From Eonycteris spelaea (lineage: Eukaryota; Chordata; Mammalia; Chiroptera; Pteropodidae): a stretch of DNA of 64,000 nucleotides. Positions 48,807 to 61,149 of the stretch are shown here, one piece after another. Under the pieces are notes generated by a model, which saw only the letters and a list, made by a program, of their open reading frames with translations, did no database searches and was not told where the DNA came from. A program made the translations under genes and the position numbers. Numbering within the stretch: the stretch's first letter is position 1; each line of letters opens with the position of its first letter. The stretch lies in the NCBI GenBank assembly GCA_003508835.1, contig PUFA01000034.1, positions 7,342,501 to 7,406,500 on the forward strand. The letters run 5' to 3'.

Positions 48807-49743
48807 GTGGCATGAATTGTTGTCTAATTTTGGCTTAATGAATACTTCTTGTAAGAAACTGTTGTTCTAGCACTTCAGAGGCCATAGTTACTCGTGAGCA
48901 CCAGAGACAATCATGGGGCATCCCCATCAGAAGCAGCATTGTCCATGATGGCAATGTGAGGTTGGCCACCAGAGAGGCAAGAATGGAATAGTGCCTTTAC
49001 CTAACTCTTACACAACTGATGGGAGAGGAAGAAAGCGGTGCTTGGAGAAGCAAGAGAGATCTGATTGTTGATCAATATATCAGACAGCACATGTATTGAT
49101 CAGAAATAACTGGACATTTACAGAGTGGGTAAAGGTATGTCAGAAGACAATTGATGTGTTTCTAACCGTCTAGTATTCATTTCTTATTTAACTAATAGCA
49201 GCATGATTTCCTTTGTGGAGTTAATCCCCCTGCTGTGTGTTATCTCATTAACATGGTAAGTCATAGTGCACTCTGACTATGAAAACTGAGAACACCAAGG
49301 ACCTTGACAGATCAAACCTTTTCCTGCCCACCGAAGGAGGCCATAATGTGAAAACATGACCTCGGTGATAGCAGTTGACCCCTCTTCCCAGACACTTTGA
49401 AATGTGAGCTTAATGTATTAAACTGTATGTCAGATGATATCTATATTGAGGTGCCTTAAATGTACTATTACTACTTCCTATTACTTCCAAACAGTACTTA
49501 CTCCATTTTGTCCTCATTCTATGAGTTTCTATATATCCACCAATAAATCTACTTTATGCTTAAGAGAGTTTCTCCTGCCTGCAATAAAAATAAAGAAATG
49601 GAATACTAGAGATTTTTAAAGTAAAATAATGATTATGATCGTCATGTCTTTAAAAAACCTTATGTGGTATATCCATTCTAGCAGATGCCTCTCTGAGCTT
49701 TATGTTTCTTCTATCATTTGAACAGCTGTTCTGTCATCTCTTC

Positions 49744-51289
49744 TTAGTGCAAGCCTTCCTTTTCTCCATCTTCCAAGTGCCAACATAGCAGCATATTTAC
49801 CTTGTTTCCTAGGGTCCTTGCCAGGGTGTAAAGTTCTTTATGAAACAGTCTTCCTATACGAATAAACACTTTCTTAGCCAACTTGATCTTCCGCCTCTCA
49901 TCCATGACCAGATGGTCCAGCACCTTCAGGATCCTGTCCCATACATAAGTCCTGGCTCCAGCTGTTCTATGTTGAGTGGGTTCGGCAGCTCTTGAAGGAG
50001 ATAGCTCTTCTCCTACTTTAGCCAAATACAATAGAACACACCGGCCATGACATTTGGTAATCTAGGAGCAGGGGAGGTAGATCTTGACTTAAATGGCAGT
50101 AGCCTCTATATCCTCAAGCAGCTTGAGGAGACTTTAATTGGCAAGAAAGGACCATTTCCACAGACTCAGTGGATTTAGGGTTATCTTGGGGTTTTAAGGT
50201 TCTCTGGTATTGTCATTTCAGGTGTTTCCATCCCAGTTTTCAGAATCTAGACCTTTTCAACCACGACCCTGACCTTGGCAATAGCAGAGTTGCTAAGGAT
50301 GAGAATTCAATCTTCTCTGAATCTCTCCTACTCTTATAATTCTATCCTGATCTGATGCTCAGCTTTTTCTGGCCTCCACCTGTAAAACATGAAACTCTTT
50401 TTATATCCTGCCAAATAGGCCCTGTAGTTCTCACATTTTACCTTAAATTATTGATTAATCCTCATCAACCTTTCATTGTCTTTGTCCAATACATCAATAG
50501 TATTCTGATTCTATTGTCTTTATAATTGCTACTTTCCCCAATCCTCTGAAAACTATGAGCTATTGCAGCAGCCAAAGCATTACCTTCCCCAGCATCCCCT
50601 CCTAGTTCATCACCAGGGGACGTTTTAACAGCTGTTCCGCTGCAGCTCATCAGGGACCAGCGATGCTCCAACCACCAATCAAGTGATCACATTGCCTGCG
50701 GGCCAGGAGTGATGCAGCGCTAAATTTCTGTCTTTGAATCTGCTCCCTAGGACAACTCTTGGCATCAACTATATAAGGCTGGGTCCCCCAGGACACAGAC
50801 TCTGAGACAAAGATTTGCATGCAGGAGGGCTGGCAGGAATAGCACTGACCAAGAACTGAGGGAAGAAGAATCGGGCAGAGGATAAAGCTTACCCAGACCA
50901 ACGCTGTCCACAGGTAGCGTGGCTCAGGCTTAGCCTGGGAGCCATCACAGCATCCACTACATTGTTCACTTCACACCAGGGGACAGCTGCAGATTTGGAG
51001 TTAAAAAGAAGTTTTGGGTTGCATCTTGGCTCTACCAGCGGCAAGACAAATGACTGGGCAAGGTGTTTAACTTGTCTTGGTCTTTGTTGTCTCTTGTCAC
51101 TGTTTTGGTTTTTCTCACGTAACTATTCTTTTCCGTCGTATCATAGATTTGCCTTGTTAAAGCCTCATCAGTATTAAAATTCCATTAGCATTTTAAATAA
51201 AATTACAACGAATATATGGATTGATTTGGAAAGTAATTATGTATTTTCTATTCTAGATTACTAAAATTTTCTTCCTCCTCCTCCTCCTC
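49744..51289. other. Unassigned, moderately GC-rich block with a coding-like frame
   Basis: On the minus strand the frame ending at 49744 is open from about 50061, just below an in-frame stop at 50062-50064. Its nominal start at 50031 is TTG, so there is no ordinary initiation codon. The peptide is mixed and charged rather than low-complexity, with a basic stretch around 'MDERRKIKLAKKVF'. A second minus-strand frame of 68 codons lies at 50465-50671. I recognise neither. The block could be a decayed retroviral internal region or an old processed pseudogene. Confidence 0.3.
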
Positions 51290-51294
51290 CTCCT
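51271..51294 (+). repeat. (TCC)n trinucleotide repeat
   Basis: About seven CTC/TCC units at the left edge of the MLT1 LTR. Confidence 0.9.
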
Positions 51295-51600
51295 GTCAGT
51301 TGACATTCAGCCAGAAGTCTGAGATCAGGGTGCCTGCCTGGGCGGGTTCTGGCGAGGACTCTATTCTGTGCTGCAGGCTGCTACCTTCTCCACCTGTCTC
51401 CACGCATTAAAAAGAGGCAAGACAGCTCTCTGGGGTCCCTTTATAAGGGCATAAATCCCATTTAGAGTGGGGGGAGGGTGGGGTGGGGGGGGCTTCACCC
51501 TTCTGACCTAATTAGTAAGGCCTCACCTCCTAATCTCTTCATATCAGGGGTTATGATTTCAAACACAGGACTTTGGGGTGCAAACAAAAATTCATCTGGT
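51290..51600 (-). mobile_element. MLT1-type MaLR LTR, antisense
   Basis: 'agccagaagtctgagatcag', 'ggtgcctgcctgggcgggtt', 'ctggcgaggactctattctg', 'cttctgacctaattagtaag', 'gcctcacctcctaatctctt' and 'tttggggtgcaaacaaaaat' are the reverse complement of an MLT1 LTR in order. Part of the middle is missing or changed, and a G-rich expansion sits within it. Confidence 0.85.
51469..51492 (+). promoter_or_regulatory. G-quadruplex-forming motif
   Basis: Four G-runs of 6, 3, 4 and 8 are separated by single A or T bases, giving loops of one base, the arrangement expected for a very stable parallel quadruplex. It replaces a region that is only modestly G/C-rich in other MLT1 copies. Function is not implied. 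Confidence 0.75.
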
Positions 51601-51849
51601 GTTGTGAGTAGGGATTTTAAAGATTTCTTTTAACCACGGTAAGGATACATATCTTCTTTTGAAAATTTAATTCTTAATTTGTCAATTTAGTAAGCTTCTA
51701 TTTTTGTATGAGATGAGGAATTTGTTCACATTTTGAAGAAAGAAAATTTCATTTACCATGATATCTCGTCTTTTTAAATTTATCTACACTGACTTCAACA
51801 TAATATTTTCTCACATTTAGAAACCTCATCTGTACTTACATTTAAATCC

Positions 51850-52830
51850 TTCTAAATTCTAATTAAATTTCATTTGACTTTTTCTCATTAGACTATTTAA
51901 AGTTTAAACAATTTTTGTTTGATTTATTCCAAGAACTAGCTTTTTATTTATTTACAAATTTAGTTGCTTTTTTCCTATTTTCAAATTCCATAATTCCTGA
52001 TTTTTTATTATTTCTTATGATTCCCTTAATTTTTTTCTATCTTACAAGTTAGAATTTTTATTTACTTACATTAATTTTCTGTGTGTATAATGATGAAAAC
52101 CATTCGTTTTGATATATGGTATTGTCATTTTTATTATTTATTTACCTGAAAAAAAATTGTATTTGATGTTTTAGTTTAAGTGGCTGAGAATTTTTAAATG
52201 TTTTTAAACTTTTTCATTAGTTTGAGTTTTAGTGCATTTTGTTAGAGGATTTATAAAATTTTCCAATTTTAAAAATACGGTGAGATTTCTTATAAAATTG
52301 AATCTGATCTTATTTTAAAAATACACATCCGTTATATAAAATATAAATATTTTTGTTATCAAATTTCTCTATATCAATTTTTCTCTGTCTAATCCATCAA
52401 ACCTTTGGGTATTAACTTATCCCATTATCTATTTTATGATGCCTTATTTGTCACAAAATAAAATCATGAGTTTTGATTCTCTATTGAGGTTTGAATCTTT
52501 TATCTTTATAGAATGTAATCCTTTTGTCCTGCCTGAATAATTTTTTAACCCTGTCACCCACAGTCTACATGCTTTTTATTTGTCATTGGTAGATATTCAT
52601 TACCTATTCTTTTAAAGGCTTTGTTGTGTTATAATTTTTAAGTGTTGTTCATTATAAATAGCAAGGGATTTGTCTTGCTTTATATTTAGTACAAATTAGC
52701 ATTTTTAAACCAAGGATTTATATCATATTTATTAAGATCACTGATATGTTTATTATTACTACTGCCAACTTTTTAATTCTTTCCAGGGTTTCTTTTAACC
52801 TCTGCATTTCCTAATATTTCCTTTTCTGTA
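51850..52830 (-). mobile_element. Old LINE-1 ORF2 (endonuclease region), antisense
   Basis: T-rich sequence with 'gatttattccaagaactagc', 'gttttgatatatggtattgt', 'gtttgagttttagtgcattt' and 'tcatgagttttgattctcta' resembles antisense L1 ORF2 between the endonuclease and RT domains. Decay is heavy and no frame survives. Confidence 0.5.
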
Positions 52831-53624
52831 GCAATTTTCTGTCATTCCCTACATGGCAAAAGGCAAAGCTTTATTTGATCTTTCATTTTTTAAAACAATT
52901 TGAAGTAATACCGTATTATTTTTTAATTAATAGAAACATTAAAAGTTGTCAAATTAGACTTCATGAGGAACAGGAAAAGTGAACCCAGATTTACCGACTC
53001 CCTCTAGTGAAAGTACAAACATTTTTGCATGTTTTTTTTTGGGGGGGGGAGGAGACCTCAAGGACAGTTGTAAAGGTGGAACACACAAAAAAATTGGAGC
53101 ATGACATTTATGCTGAAGACATCATAGATTTTCACATCATGATGGAAAGTTTCAAGCAGATAGCATTAATGAGTCTTGTGCTAGCAAAATCTGTATATTA
53201 CAACAATTTCCCAAAGGATAAAAGGATGGTGTAATGGGACCAACTTGTCTTTATGCCTTAAACGAATAGAAAGCCAGACAAAATGACAGTAGTTTTCAGA
53301 ACTACATTCAGACAGGTAGCTTCTGAGCAATGAGAAGATCAGTTAGTGATCCCTGGGGGAGAGGAAGCAACCATGGGGGAGCCCTCTTTTGGCCCCATGT
53401 TACCACCTGGAGCGTTTACACATTAAAAGAGCAGGAAGGGACACAGCGCCTGACAGTCTCTGACTGGAGCTAAGCAGCTTAAGCATTGGGTAAGACCAAG
53501 GCAGCTGGACTTTGTGGGGCAGGTCGCCAGAATGGGGACAGCTCCCTGAAGAAGGTTTCTTTTAGCCTTCAGGACAATAATGATCAGCTGGTGTGTGTAA
53601 GAAAACTATGGAAGTCAAAGAGGT
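52831..53624. other. Unassigned sequence, possibly L1 3' UTR
   Basis: This precedes a clear L1 tail and may be the upstream part of its 3' UTR, but I cannot match it. A T9-G9 junction occurs at 53032-53049. The 75-codon frame at 53007-53234 has no motif. Confidence 0.35.
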
Positions 53625-53768
53625 CAAATATTTGGTGAAGGAAGGAAATCTAACTCGGAGTGGTGAACACAAAATGCAATACATATATATGTGACATACA
53701 TTGAATTGTATCCTTGAATCTTATTGGATTTTATTGATCAATGTCACCCCAATAATTTTTAATAAAAA
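53625..53768 (+). mobile_element. LINE-1 3' terminus, Laurasiatheria/bat-like type
   Basis: 'gaaggaaggaaatctaactc', 'ggagtggtgaacacaaaatg', 'attgaattgtatccttgaat' and 'caatgtcaccccaataattt' match the same L1 tail type as 8661-8838, ending in an A-rich run. Confidence 0.75.
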
Positions 53769-55739
53769 GAAATAATAGCCCAAGGTCATATAAGTAGTAG
53801 GTATATCTGGGATTAAAATCCAGCTTGTCTGACATCAAATATTTTACCTTTTTGCGAGATATTTTTAGTAGTAGGCAGTCTATAGCCTGAGTCTGTTACT
53901 ATAAATATAAACATATGTTCATTTCTGAATGTTGTCTATTGGTCCAGACTTTTTTGCCAGACATATAGGCAACTTCTCCGACCTATGATGTTTACCTTTT
54001 CCCTAAAGTTTGTCAAGTATTTTGTGAAATCAGGGATTCTACATTTACAACCAGCTTTCATTCATGATTTTTCATTATCATCAGTAATAGGTAGATGATA
54101 GGAGGGGGTTTAAACAGTGGGATTGAAACGGAAGTCCAGTTACTTTGGGGGAAGATCTTAACTTTAAATAGAGATGGAAAAACATCAATAAATAAAACTA
54201 TGACACGCCAAGGTAAGGACCAGATATGTAAAAGCAATAGATAGAATTCATCGGCAGCAGATCCGAACTTCAAGACAAGATAAAAGGAGTACTTCAAGCA
54301 AAAGGAAAGTTGTGCTCATGGTCACATCTTGGTTTATCACATCTTGGTTTATCAACCAAGACTCCTTAGAGAAACGGGAAATTCTAGGATTCATACACAG
54401 AAAGCATAAGAAGAATGTCCTGTGGTACCAGAAAGTGAGGGAGCACTCGAAAAAACAAAAGGATGGAGGCATTTCAGAGGTTACACAGGGACCAATCTGA
54501 AAGAATTTTCAATGGTCAATACTGGAATAATTAGTACAACCAAATAATGTACTGGGTTACATGACAACATATAAACTAACTATACTTAAGTCCATACTGA
54601 TATAAATAATTGAGTAAATAAATATAAGGGGTAAGAGGTTGTAGGTTTTATCCAGAACATAGCCCCTCCGCATACTCAGAAGACTGCTGGTTGTCCAGCC
54701 ATCAGCCAAGGAAGGCAGGACACAGAGCAAGGGCTTTCATCAGTGCCTGGTGCTGTGGACGGACACTCTCTGCTCCTGTAACCAAGCAGCGCATCTCGCT
54801 CCCACTCACCTGAGACGGAGGCTGCCTGCCCCAGTGAGATCACCTCTCCCTCTGCTGTGGACATAAAGATATTGCTTGCCTTTGGCCCAGTGCCTTTTTC
54901 TGTAGCTCTTACCTGCCACTGCTGAAGCTTTCTTGTCCCGCAAGTCACACCCCTCTGGTACTCCTTGGTGGTTTTTCTGGACTATCCCAGGTACAGCTAC
55001 CTGGCCTGGAGCTCCTGCATTATAGAGGTAACTCTTCCTCTTTGCAAGGGAGTTACAAATGATAGAACATTTTATATAATTTGAGGGTTGTCCCAGGATC
55101 TTATACTTGTTATGTGAGAGACTCTGGGTCACTCAGTACCCCATAGATAGAGTAGATCACACCCTGTGCCCATGGTGGGGGCAGGTGGAGTAATACATGG
55201 ATTCTCCAGGTTCCTCTGTTACCTAAGCTTAATAAAGCCAGGAGGAAAAGAAAGATTGTCAATTCAGTCTCTGGACAGCACTGCTGAGAATGACAGCTCA
55301 CCTGAGCCAGCCTGTGCCAGGGTATAATAAAAGAGTAGAGAGAATAGCAGTGTTACGTAGTAGTGTGTGGTATTCCACAAGCTTACTCACCTCAGCAAAA
55401 CTTGAATGGTTGGAGGTGGCTCTCCTGGAGACAGCTCAGCAAGGCTCCATTGTTGCTGCCTGAAAAGTTGGCTGAAGGAGTCACACAGAGATAACAGTCA
55501 ATGACGAGGACTACCTAAAACCGGTATCAAGAATTTTGACCATGATATTAAAAGGAGGCTTTTGGAAATGACTACTCTTAGAAACTATTGGAAAGGAGAA
55601 CCTCACAGCTCTGAGAAGCTAATACTGGACATAGAAGGAATTGCTGGACTCACAACTACCAGGAGGCTCTGGGCAGCCTTGCAAGTCCTCGCAAATTGTA
55701 GAGTGTGAGCAAGTGTGATGCCTGCTCAGCATCCCTGCG
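53769..55739. other. Mostly unassigned sequence
   Basis: At 54500-54640 'agtacaaccaaataatgtac' with 'gacaacatataaactaacta' may be an old L1 3' UTR. The GC-richer part at 54660-55680 looks like it could contain an LTR, but no family is recognised. The minus-strand frames of 90 and 108 codons (54676-55132) show no motif. Confidence 0.35.
54322..54351 (+). repeat. 15-bp tandem duplication
   Basis: The 15-mer 'tcacatcttggttta' occurs twice in a row without a mismatch, a local replication-slippage event. Confidence 0.95.
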
Positions 55740-56210
55740 TAGCACCTCAGAGGACCTCGAATTCAGCATGTCTCAAACCAAACCAGCTGTCCTACCACAA
55801 ACTGGTCATATTATACTATTCCGTATCTCTGTAAATGACAAAATAACCAATAACTGTCATAGTCTGATCATCTATATCTCCCAAACTCAGTCTACAACCA
55901 TGCCCAATTACTTTTATGTTCTAGGTAACTCTTAACCTGTCTACTTCTCTATATCTTCGCTACTCTACCCAAATTATTGGTCATTAGCTTTTTTTTTTCC
56001 TTGGACTAAAGTTCTATTTTTTTCCTGACTGGTTTTCTTGCCATCTCAAACTCTACGCTATAGCCGAGGACTCAAAAATGCAAGAATAATCATATCATGC
56101 CCTTTTAAAAACCTGCCAATGCCTTCCCATTCCTCTTGAAATAAAATCAGAAATGTTTAAAATCGCACACATGTTTTTCACATTTCAGACTTTGCTAACT
56201 ATTTTGAATG
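55740..56210 (+). repeat. L2-type LINE fragment
   Basis: 'accacaaactggtcatatta', 'ctattccgtatctctgtaaa', 'tcccaaactcagtctacaac' and 'cctgccaatgccttcccatt' with 'aaataaaatcag' follow the L2-type sense sequence in order, with a T-rich gap near 55985-56025. Confidence 0.55.
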
Positions 56211-56924
56211 GCTGGTAACAACTCAACATCATTACCACCCCCTTCCAAGAACATAGCTACCTATGAATAAACAGGATCCTGGAATTACATCTCCCAGAAT
56301 GTTTTGCCACATTTAGAGTTTATAGGCAACAAGCACTTATACAAGATTACAAAGGCAGAAAAGAGAAAAACCCATTGTTCTCATGCTGTGGGAGCAAAAT
56401 CATAGGCAGCAGTGAGATGTAGCCCTGCATTTCAGACCCCTCAAAACAGAGTAATGTCTGTTTCCTTGACTGAACCATGACTGATACATGTTTTTATTCT
56501 GGAATTGGTTACAGGGCATCAATGTTAAAAATGAGACTAAATTTGGTTTGCAAATTTGATTAGATCGAAGGCAGTAATGACCTCCTTGCCAGTGGACATT
56601 ACAGGTTTGATTTCCCTTAGAAGTAGCCCTGGAGACAAAAATTCAAATGTAGTGGTTAATCAGAGAGGTGATCCCAGGGAACATCATTTAAAAAGTTGAA
56701 AATGAGAGAGCAAGAAAAAGAAAGACAGTTTGAATAGTATTTTATTGAGCCTTTGCTGCCGTGAGCAACTGGAGCTCAAGGGAGGTGCTGAGACAAGGTA
56801 GGTATATTGCCACTGGAGGAAGCCCAACGGGGGTGCCCCTGGAACCCCTGTTCCCTAACTGCCCATTCGTTTTGGTTCAAGGCTGCCTCCAGGGTCATGG
56901 AAAGGAGACCTGGTAAGATAGACA
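56211..56924. other. Unassigned sequence
   Basis: The part at 56615-56900 ('gtattttattgagcctttgc', 'ggaagcccaacgggggtgcc') may be an old interspersed repeat that I cannot name. Confidence 0.35.
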
Positions 56925-57450
56925 TTGCATAAAATTTACCATTTAAATCATTTTTTTCCAGTTCTTTGGCGTCAAGTGCATTCACATTGTTGTGTAACCA
57001 TCACCACCATCCACGTCCAGAGCTTTTTCATCTCCCTCGACTGGAACTGTGTACTCATCAAACGCCGACTCCTCTTTCCTCTCCCCCTACCAGCTTCTGG
57101 AGACCATTCTACCTTCTGTCTCTTTGGATTTGACTATTCTAGGTACCTCATGGAAGTGACATTATGGAATATTTGTCTTTTTGGGACTGGCTTATTTCAC
57201 TTCACATAATGTCTTCAAGTTTCATCCATTTTGTGGCATGTGCCAGATTTTCCTACCTTTTTAAGGCTGAATAATATTTCACTGTATGTATGTACATTAT
57301 GTATATTCTACTGTATTCCACATTATGTTTATTCATCACCCATCGTTGATGGACATTTAGATTGTTTCCACCTTTTGGTCATTGAGAATAATGCTGCTAG
57401 GAATGTTGTTGTGCAAATAACTATTCGAGTCCCTGCTTTTATTTATTTTG
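56925..57450 (-). mobile_element. LINE-1 ORF2 end and 3' UTR, antisense
   Basis: 'cataaaatttaccatttaaa', 'tgtgtaaccatcaccaccat', 'tttgactattctaggtacct', 'tttgggactggcttatttca', 'taatgtcttcaagtttcatc' and 'gagaataatgctgctaggaa' match an old L1M element in reverse with few gaps. The plus-strand frames at 56925-57491 are antisense to it and code for nothing. Confidence 0.9.
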
Positions 57451-57649
57451 ATTTTTTTTATTTTTTATTTTTGCTACCACGGAGCTTTTGATAACTGCTC
57501 TTGTTAGTGCCTCCAATTTCAGTCTGTGATAGAAGCTTCCCTGACATTTGGCATCCACATCTTTGATAGTTATTTCCCCAGCTCTCCTATGTTATTTTTA
57601 CCCCTTTGTACTTTAAATGCATAGAGTAGCTTCTGTTTTCCTGGCTGAT

Positions 57650-58075
57650 ACATCTACCTTTCGTGGCTTGTGCTCTCTCCCACTCATTCTTTGTGCTACA
57701 GTGACACCGACCTTTTTATTGTCCACTTTTACCAACCTTTCTCCCTCCTGCCCAGGAGCTCAGAACCTGTTCCCTTGGGTGTTCAGGTCACTTTTGATGT
57801 ACCCATTCCCCACCCCCAATTATTCCCTCATCTGTCAAATCTCAGTTCAATGAAACTTCCTCAGGGGAGCGTTTCCCTTCTCAGGTATCTGTGAGTAGTA
57901 TGTCCTCCTCCCCTGGAACAGTTAACATCATTCCTAATTTTACATTTATTTGTGTCTCTATTTAATTAACACGTCTATTATTGTCCAGATGCTAAGGTCC
58001 AGATGATCAGAGATCCTGTACTCACTTTGTATTCTTGGCAACAAATTGTTAACACCGAGTAGCAATTACTCGCTA
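57650..58075 (+). repeat. L2-type LINE 3' fragment
   Basis: 'aatctcagttcaatgaaact', 'tcctcaggggagcgtttccc', 'ttttacatttatttgtgtct' and 'atcctgtactcactttgtat' with 'tcttggcaac' keep the order of the L2 3' region. The frames at 57617-57894 are incidental. Confidence 0.6.
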
Positions 58076-61000
58076 TTATTTCAAGTCATTTTGGACTATT
58101 AAGAAACTGAGCAATAGATTCTAGTGCTCTCTGGATGGGGTGCTGAGGGATACAGTGGAACTAAACCAAGTGGGTTAGGGTACTGTGTGAGTCAACAGCT
58201 GAGTGCACATGTCAGAACTGCAAACACACTTACTCATATTGTCGATAGAAAATGGCACTGATTGGGTTAGGGAAGGAGATGGCATTGGATCTCTGTTCAG
58301 CATGAAGGAGATGTGGACTTGAATTTTAGGCCTCCCTGAGGAAAGACAGTGCTAACTTCTCACTGTAAAATTTGGAAACTTCAGAGAGACGTAAATTCTG
58401 GAGCTCCCAAGGCAACTAGAAAGACTTCAAAACAGAATCCGACCTTCATAAAAGGAAGAGCAAAGTCTGAAACAGTTGTGACTCTTTTTTTTTTCATATA
58501 TTATAAGCCTCTAGAACTCAAATTCTGTCTTCAAAGATTCAGAAAGAAAATACAAGTGCACAGGAAAAGAATAAAAAGAAAAATTCAAGTATGACAATAG
58601 GAGACAAGTTATTTGTTTCAAATATTTAAAAAAGGTAGATTGGTTGTTTCTGCGTTCCTTATGCAGACTATTCTATAAAATTATGTAGATAATTTTCAGA
58701 GGTCATTCTCCAAAATTGACAGTTTTCAATTCAAAATTCTGTCCAATTTAAGGGATGATAGAGAAAACTATAACAATACATTCCTAACATAATCATGTCT
58801 ATAATTATATCTATACATCCTTATACATATGCCCAACCAACCCCAAAATGTGTCATTCTACAAAGTCTAAGCATTGAAAATTATATTCTCTTCAAAACTG
58901 AGAACTGATTCATTAGAGTACAACTATATTGGATGTCTACTCATGAAATAAAAAGCCCTATTCATTTATTTTAGATGACTCTCTAAAGAACTTAATTGGA
59001 ACTCCCAAGCTACTAGTTTTTCTCTTCTGACTCACCCAAATTTGTGAAGCGGCTAATGCTCTGATGATAGTTATTCTAAATAATAAATGTAGTCACTGTC
59101 TCAGAAAAGTTTCTTCAAGGAAAACAAGCTTTAATGATACAGCAAGTGCATGATAATTGAGCTCCAACTCATGGTGATTCAAAGTTGTAAGGTCCGGTTT
59201 TCATTCTTGTTATGGCTATTCAAATCCTGTATGTTCTAGGCTATAAATAGAAACAGGAAGAAAGGAAGAGAGGAAGGGAATGTGACACTGAGGGTACAGC
59301 TTAGGGGAAAATCACGTAAGTCGATGCAGGTTCTAGGTGACATAGGGTAAAAAGACTCATCAAGAAAAACAGAGGCCACAGGTACTGGGAAAGAGGAAGC
59401 CAGAGGCATCCAGTGACCCTCAACAAGCTGCAGACTCTCAGGACTTGGGAACATGGGAAGGCAAGGGCAGGGTGTTTGAGGGTCAAGTACTTATAAGCAA
59501 TGAGTTGGCATAGCAGCTGACAGCCCGAGGGAAAGGCGGGCAAAAGCGAAGTTTCTGTAGAGCTGTGGCAACAAGCAAACAAGATCTGCATTCAGTGGCA
59601 GCTGTCTCTGTTTACCTCTTACCCCAGAGAGAGTCGCTCCTAAGTGGACCCCAGCCTTCAGGCGTTAAGCGATGATAACACATGAGCAGCTGGCAGCATG
59701 ACCAATGAGCATGTGGGGAACAGATACAATTCTCCAGCAAGAAAACATCTTTCCTGAAAAACAGAGCTTCCTCTGTAATATTATCCTCAAGGTCCACATT
59801 AATGGTCCATGCTACAAATAAAACCATGTTATAATAAGTACCTTTGTGCGCTCACTCCCAGGAAATCAAAACTCCCCTGGAAGAAATTTAAGATTAGCCC
59901 AATGTGTGATGCCAGCCTTCTGGATTTCATATTATGGTATAGTTTCACCTTATAAATATTAAATTCTCAGTGAAGCCATATGTAATCATATTGCAACGTG
60001 CACATGACGTGCAAACTATGTTTGTCTGACACCAAAAATGTAAGGAAAATAAACATCCCATCTATCACCTGGGTACGCAGATTCTAGGATGGAAAGCAAG
60101 CGCATATTTGGATTGACACAAAAATTATCTGATTAACAGACTCCTTCTTATTTTGGTACATTGTTGTCACCTAGATGTAACCTTAAATGGAGGCGCAGGA
60201 ACTTGGTTTTCAAACGAGACTATTCTTGCTAACCTCTAAGTATTTAATCTACATTTAAATCTATAATGATGAAACCGGGAGGTTTATATGCTTCCACCTG
60301 GCCCCTCGGTTTCTTCCTGTAGTGTTGGCCATGGTTTACGAATGCACAATGCTGAAAGCACATTTGTCTTTCATACAGATTCTATTCCACCATTTTTCCA
60401 TCCTCAGACTAGCTTAAGAGGAAGAATAGGGAAAGGTAGTGAAATCTAGACAATCAAGGATATTAATAAAAATGAAATCATGCCATGGTATGAAGTTGAA
60501 ATTCCTCAGTCCTAGCCACTACATCCGTTATGCTAATATAGAGAAAATGTTATTTATTGAAATCATTCTTACCATTCTACTCTTCAAATGGCAAACTCAA
60601 TATAGATACTTGTCGATAGACCTCAAACAAGAACACTGTCCAAAAACTCATTAAGCCAATTACACTGGAATAGTCAAACTGTTGTAATGCACGATGTAAA
60701 TGAAGCTTATATCTGGTTTGTTTGCGGCTATCCCTATTACTGACGAATTCTCTAAACAATCACCAAGAAACATTGCAAAATGTTTAGCCGGGGACATGCT
60801 AACCCAGAATGAATTTCCCAGTATTGCCTCTGAGTACCTACCCTGTACTCGAAATGAACTTAATACATTCAAATTTCAGTGCAATAGCAGCTAAATCTTC
60901 CCCAGAATACTATAAATGGCCCACGGTTTTATTAAAGGTCTAATCAAATGACTATGGTACAGATTTATCTATGGCGATTAATCTTATATGACAGAAGTCA

Positions 61001-61140
61001 AGCACTTAGAATATAAAACTTGAGGAGGAAAACACATAGAGAAAATGTTTTACCCTGAGATAATTCTATTTGTTAAGTTGATCACTCTTTTAAGTTACAC
61101 ACAAGACAGCCGCCTTCTCTGAGATACAGGCCAAACTAAC
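58076..61140. other. Unassigned, largely repeat-poor sequence
   Basis: No interspersed repeat is recognised over 3 kb. Minus-strand frames of 96 and 72 codons near 59236-59591 have no motif. The segment from about 59900 on has balanced composition and little simple sequence. Confidence 0.35.
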
Positions 61141-61149
61141 TTTATCCAA

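Noticed and set aside
48964..48979. CCACCAGAGAGGCA as a CTCF site
   Set aside because: It needs an extra base inside the core to fit the CTCF consensus, so it is not a good match.
54676..55132. Overlapping 90- and 108-codon minus-strand frames in GC-richer sequence as exons
   Set aside because: No domain is seen, the two frames conflict, and the region looks more like an old LTR-type repeat that I could not name.
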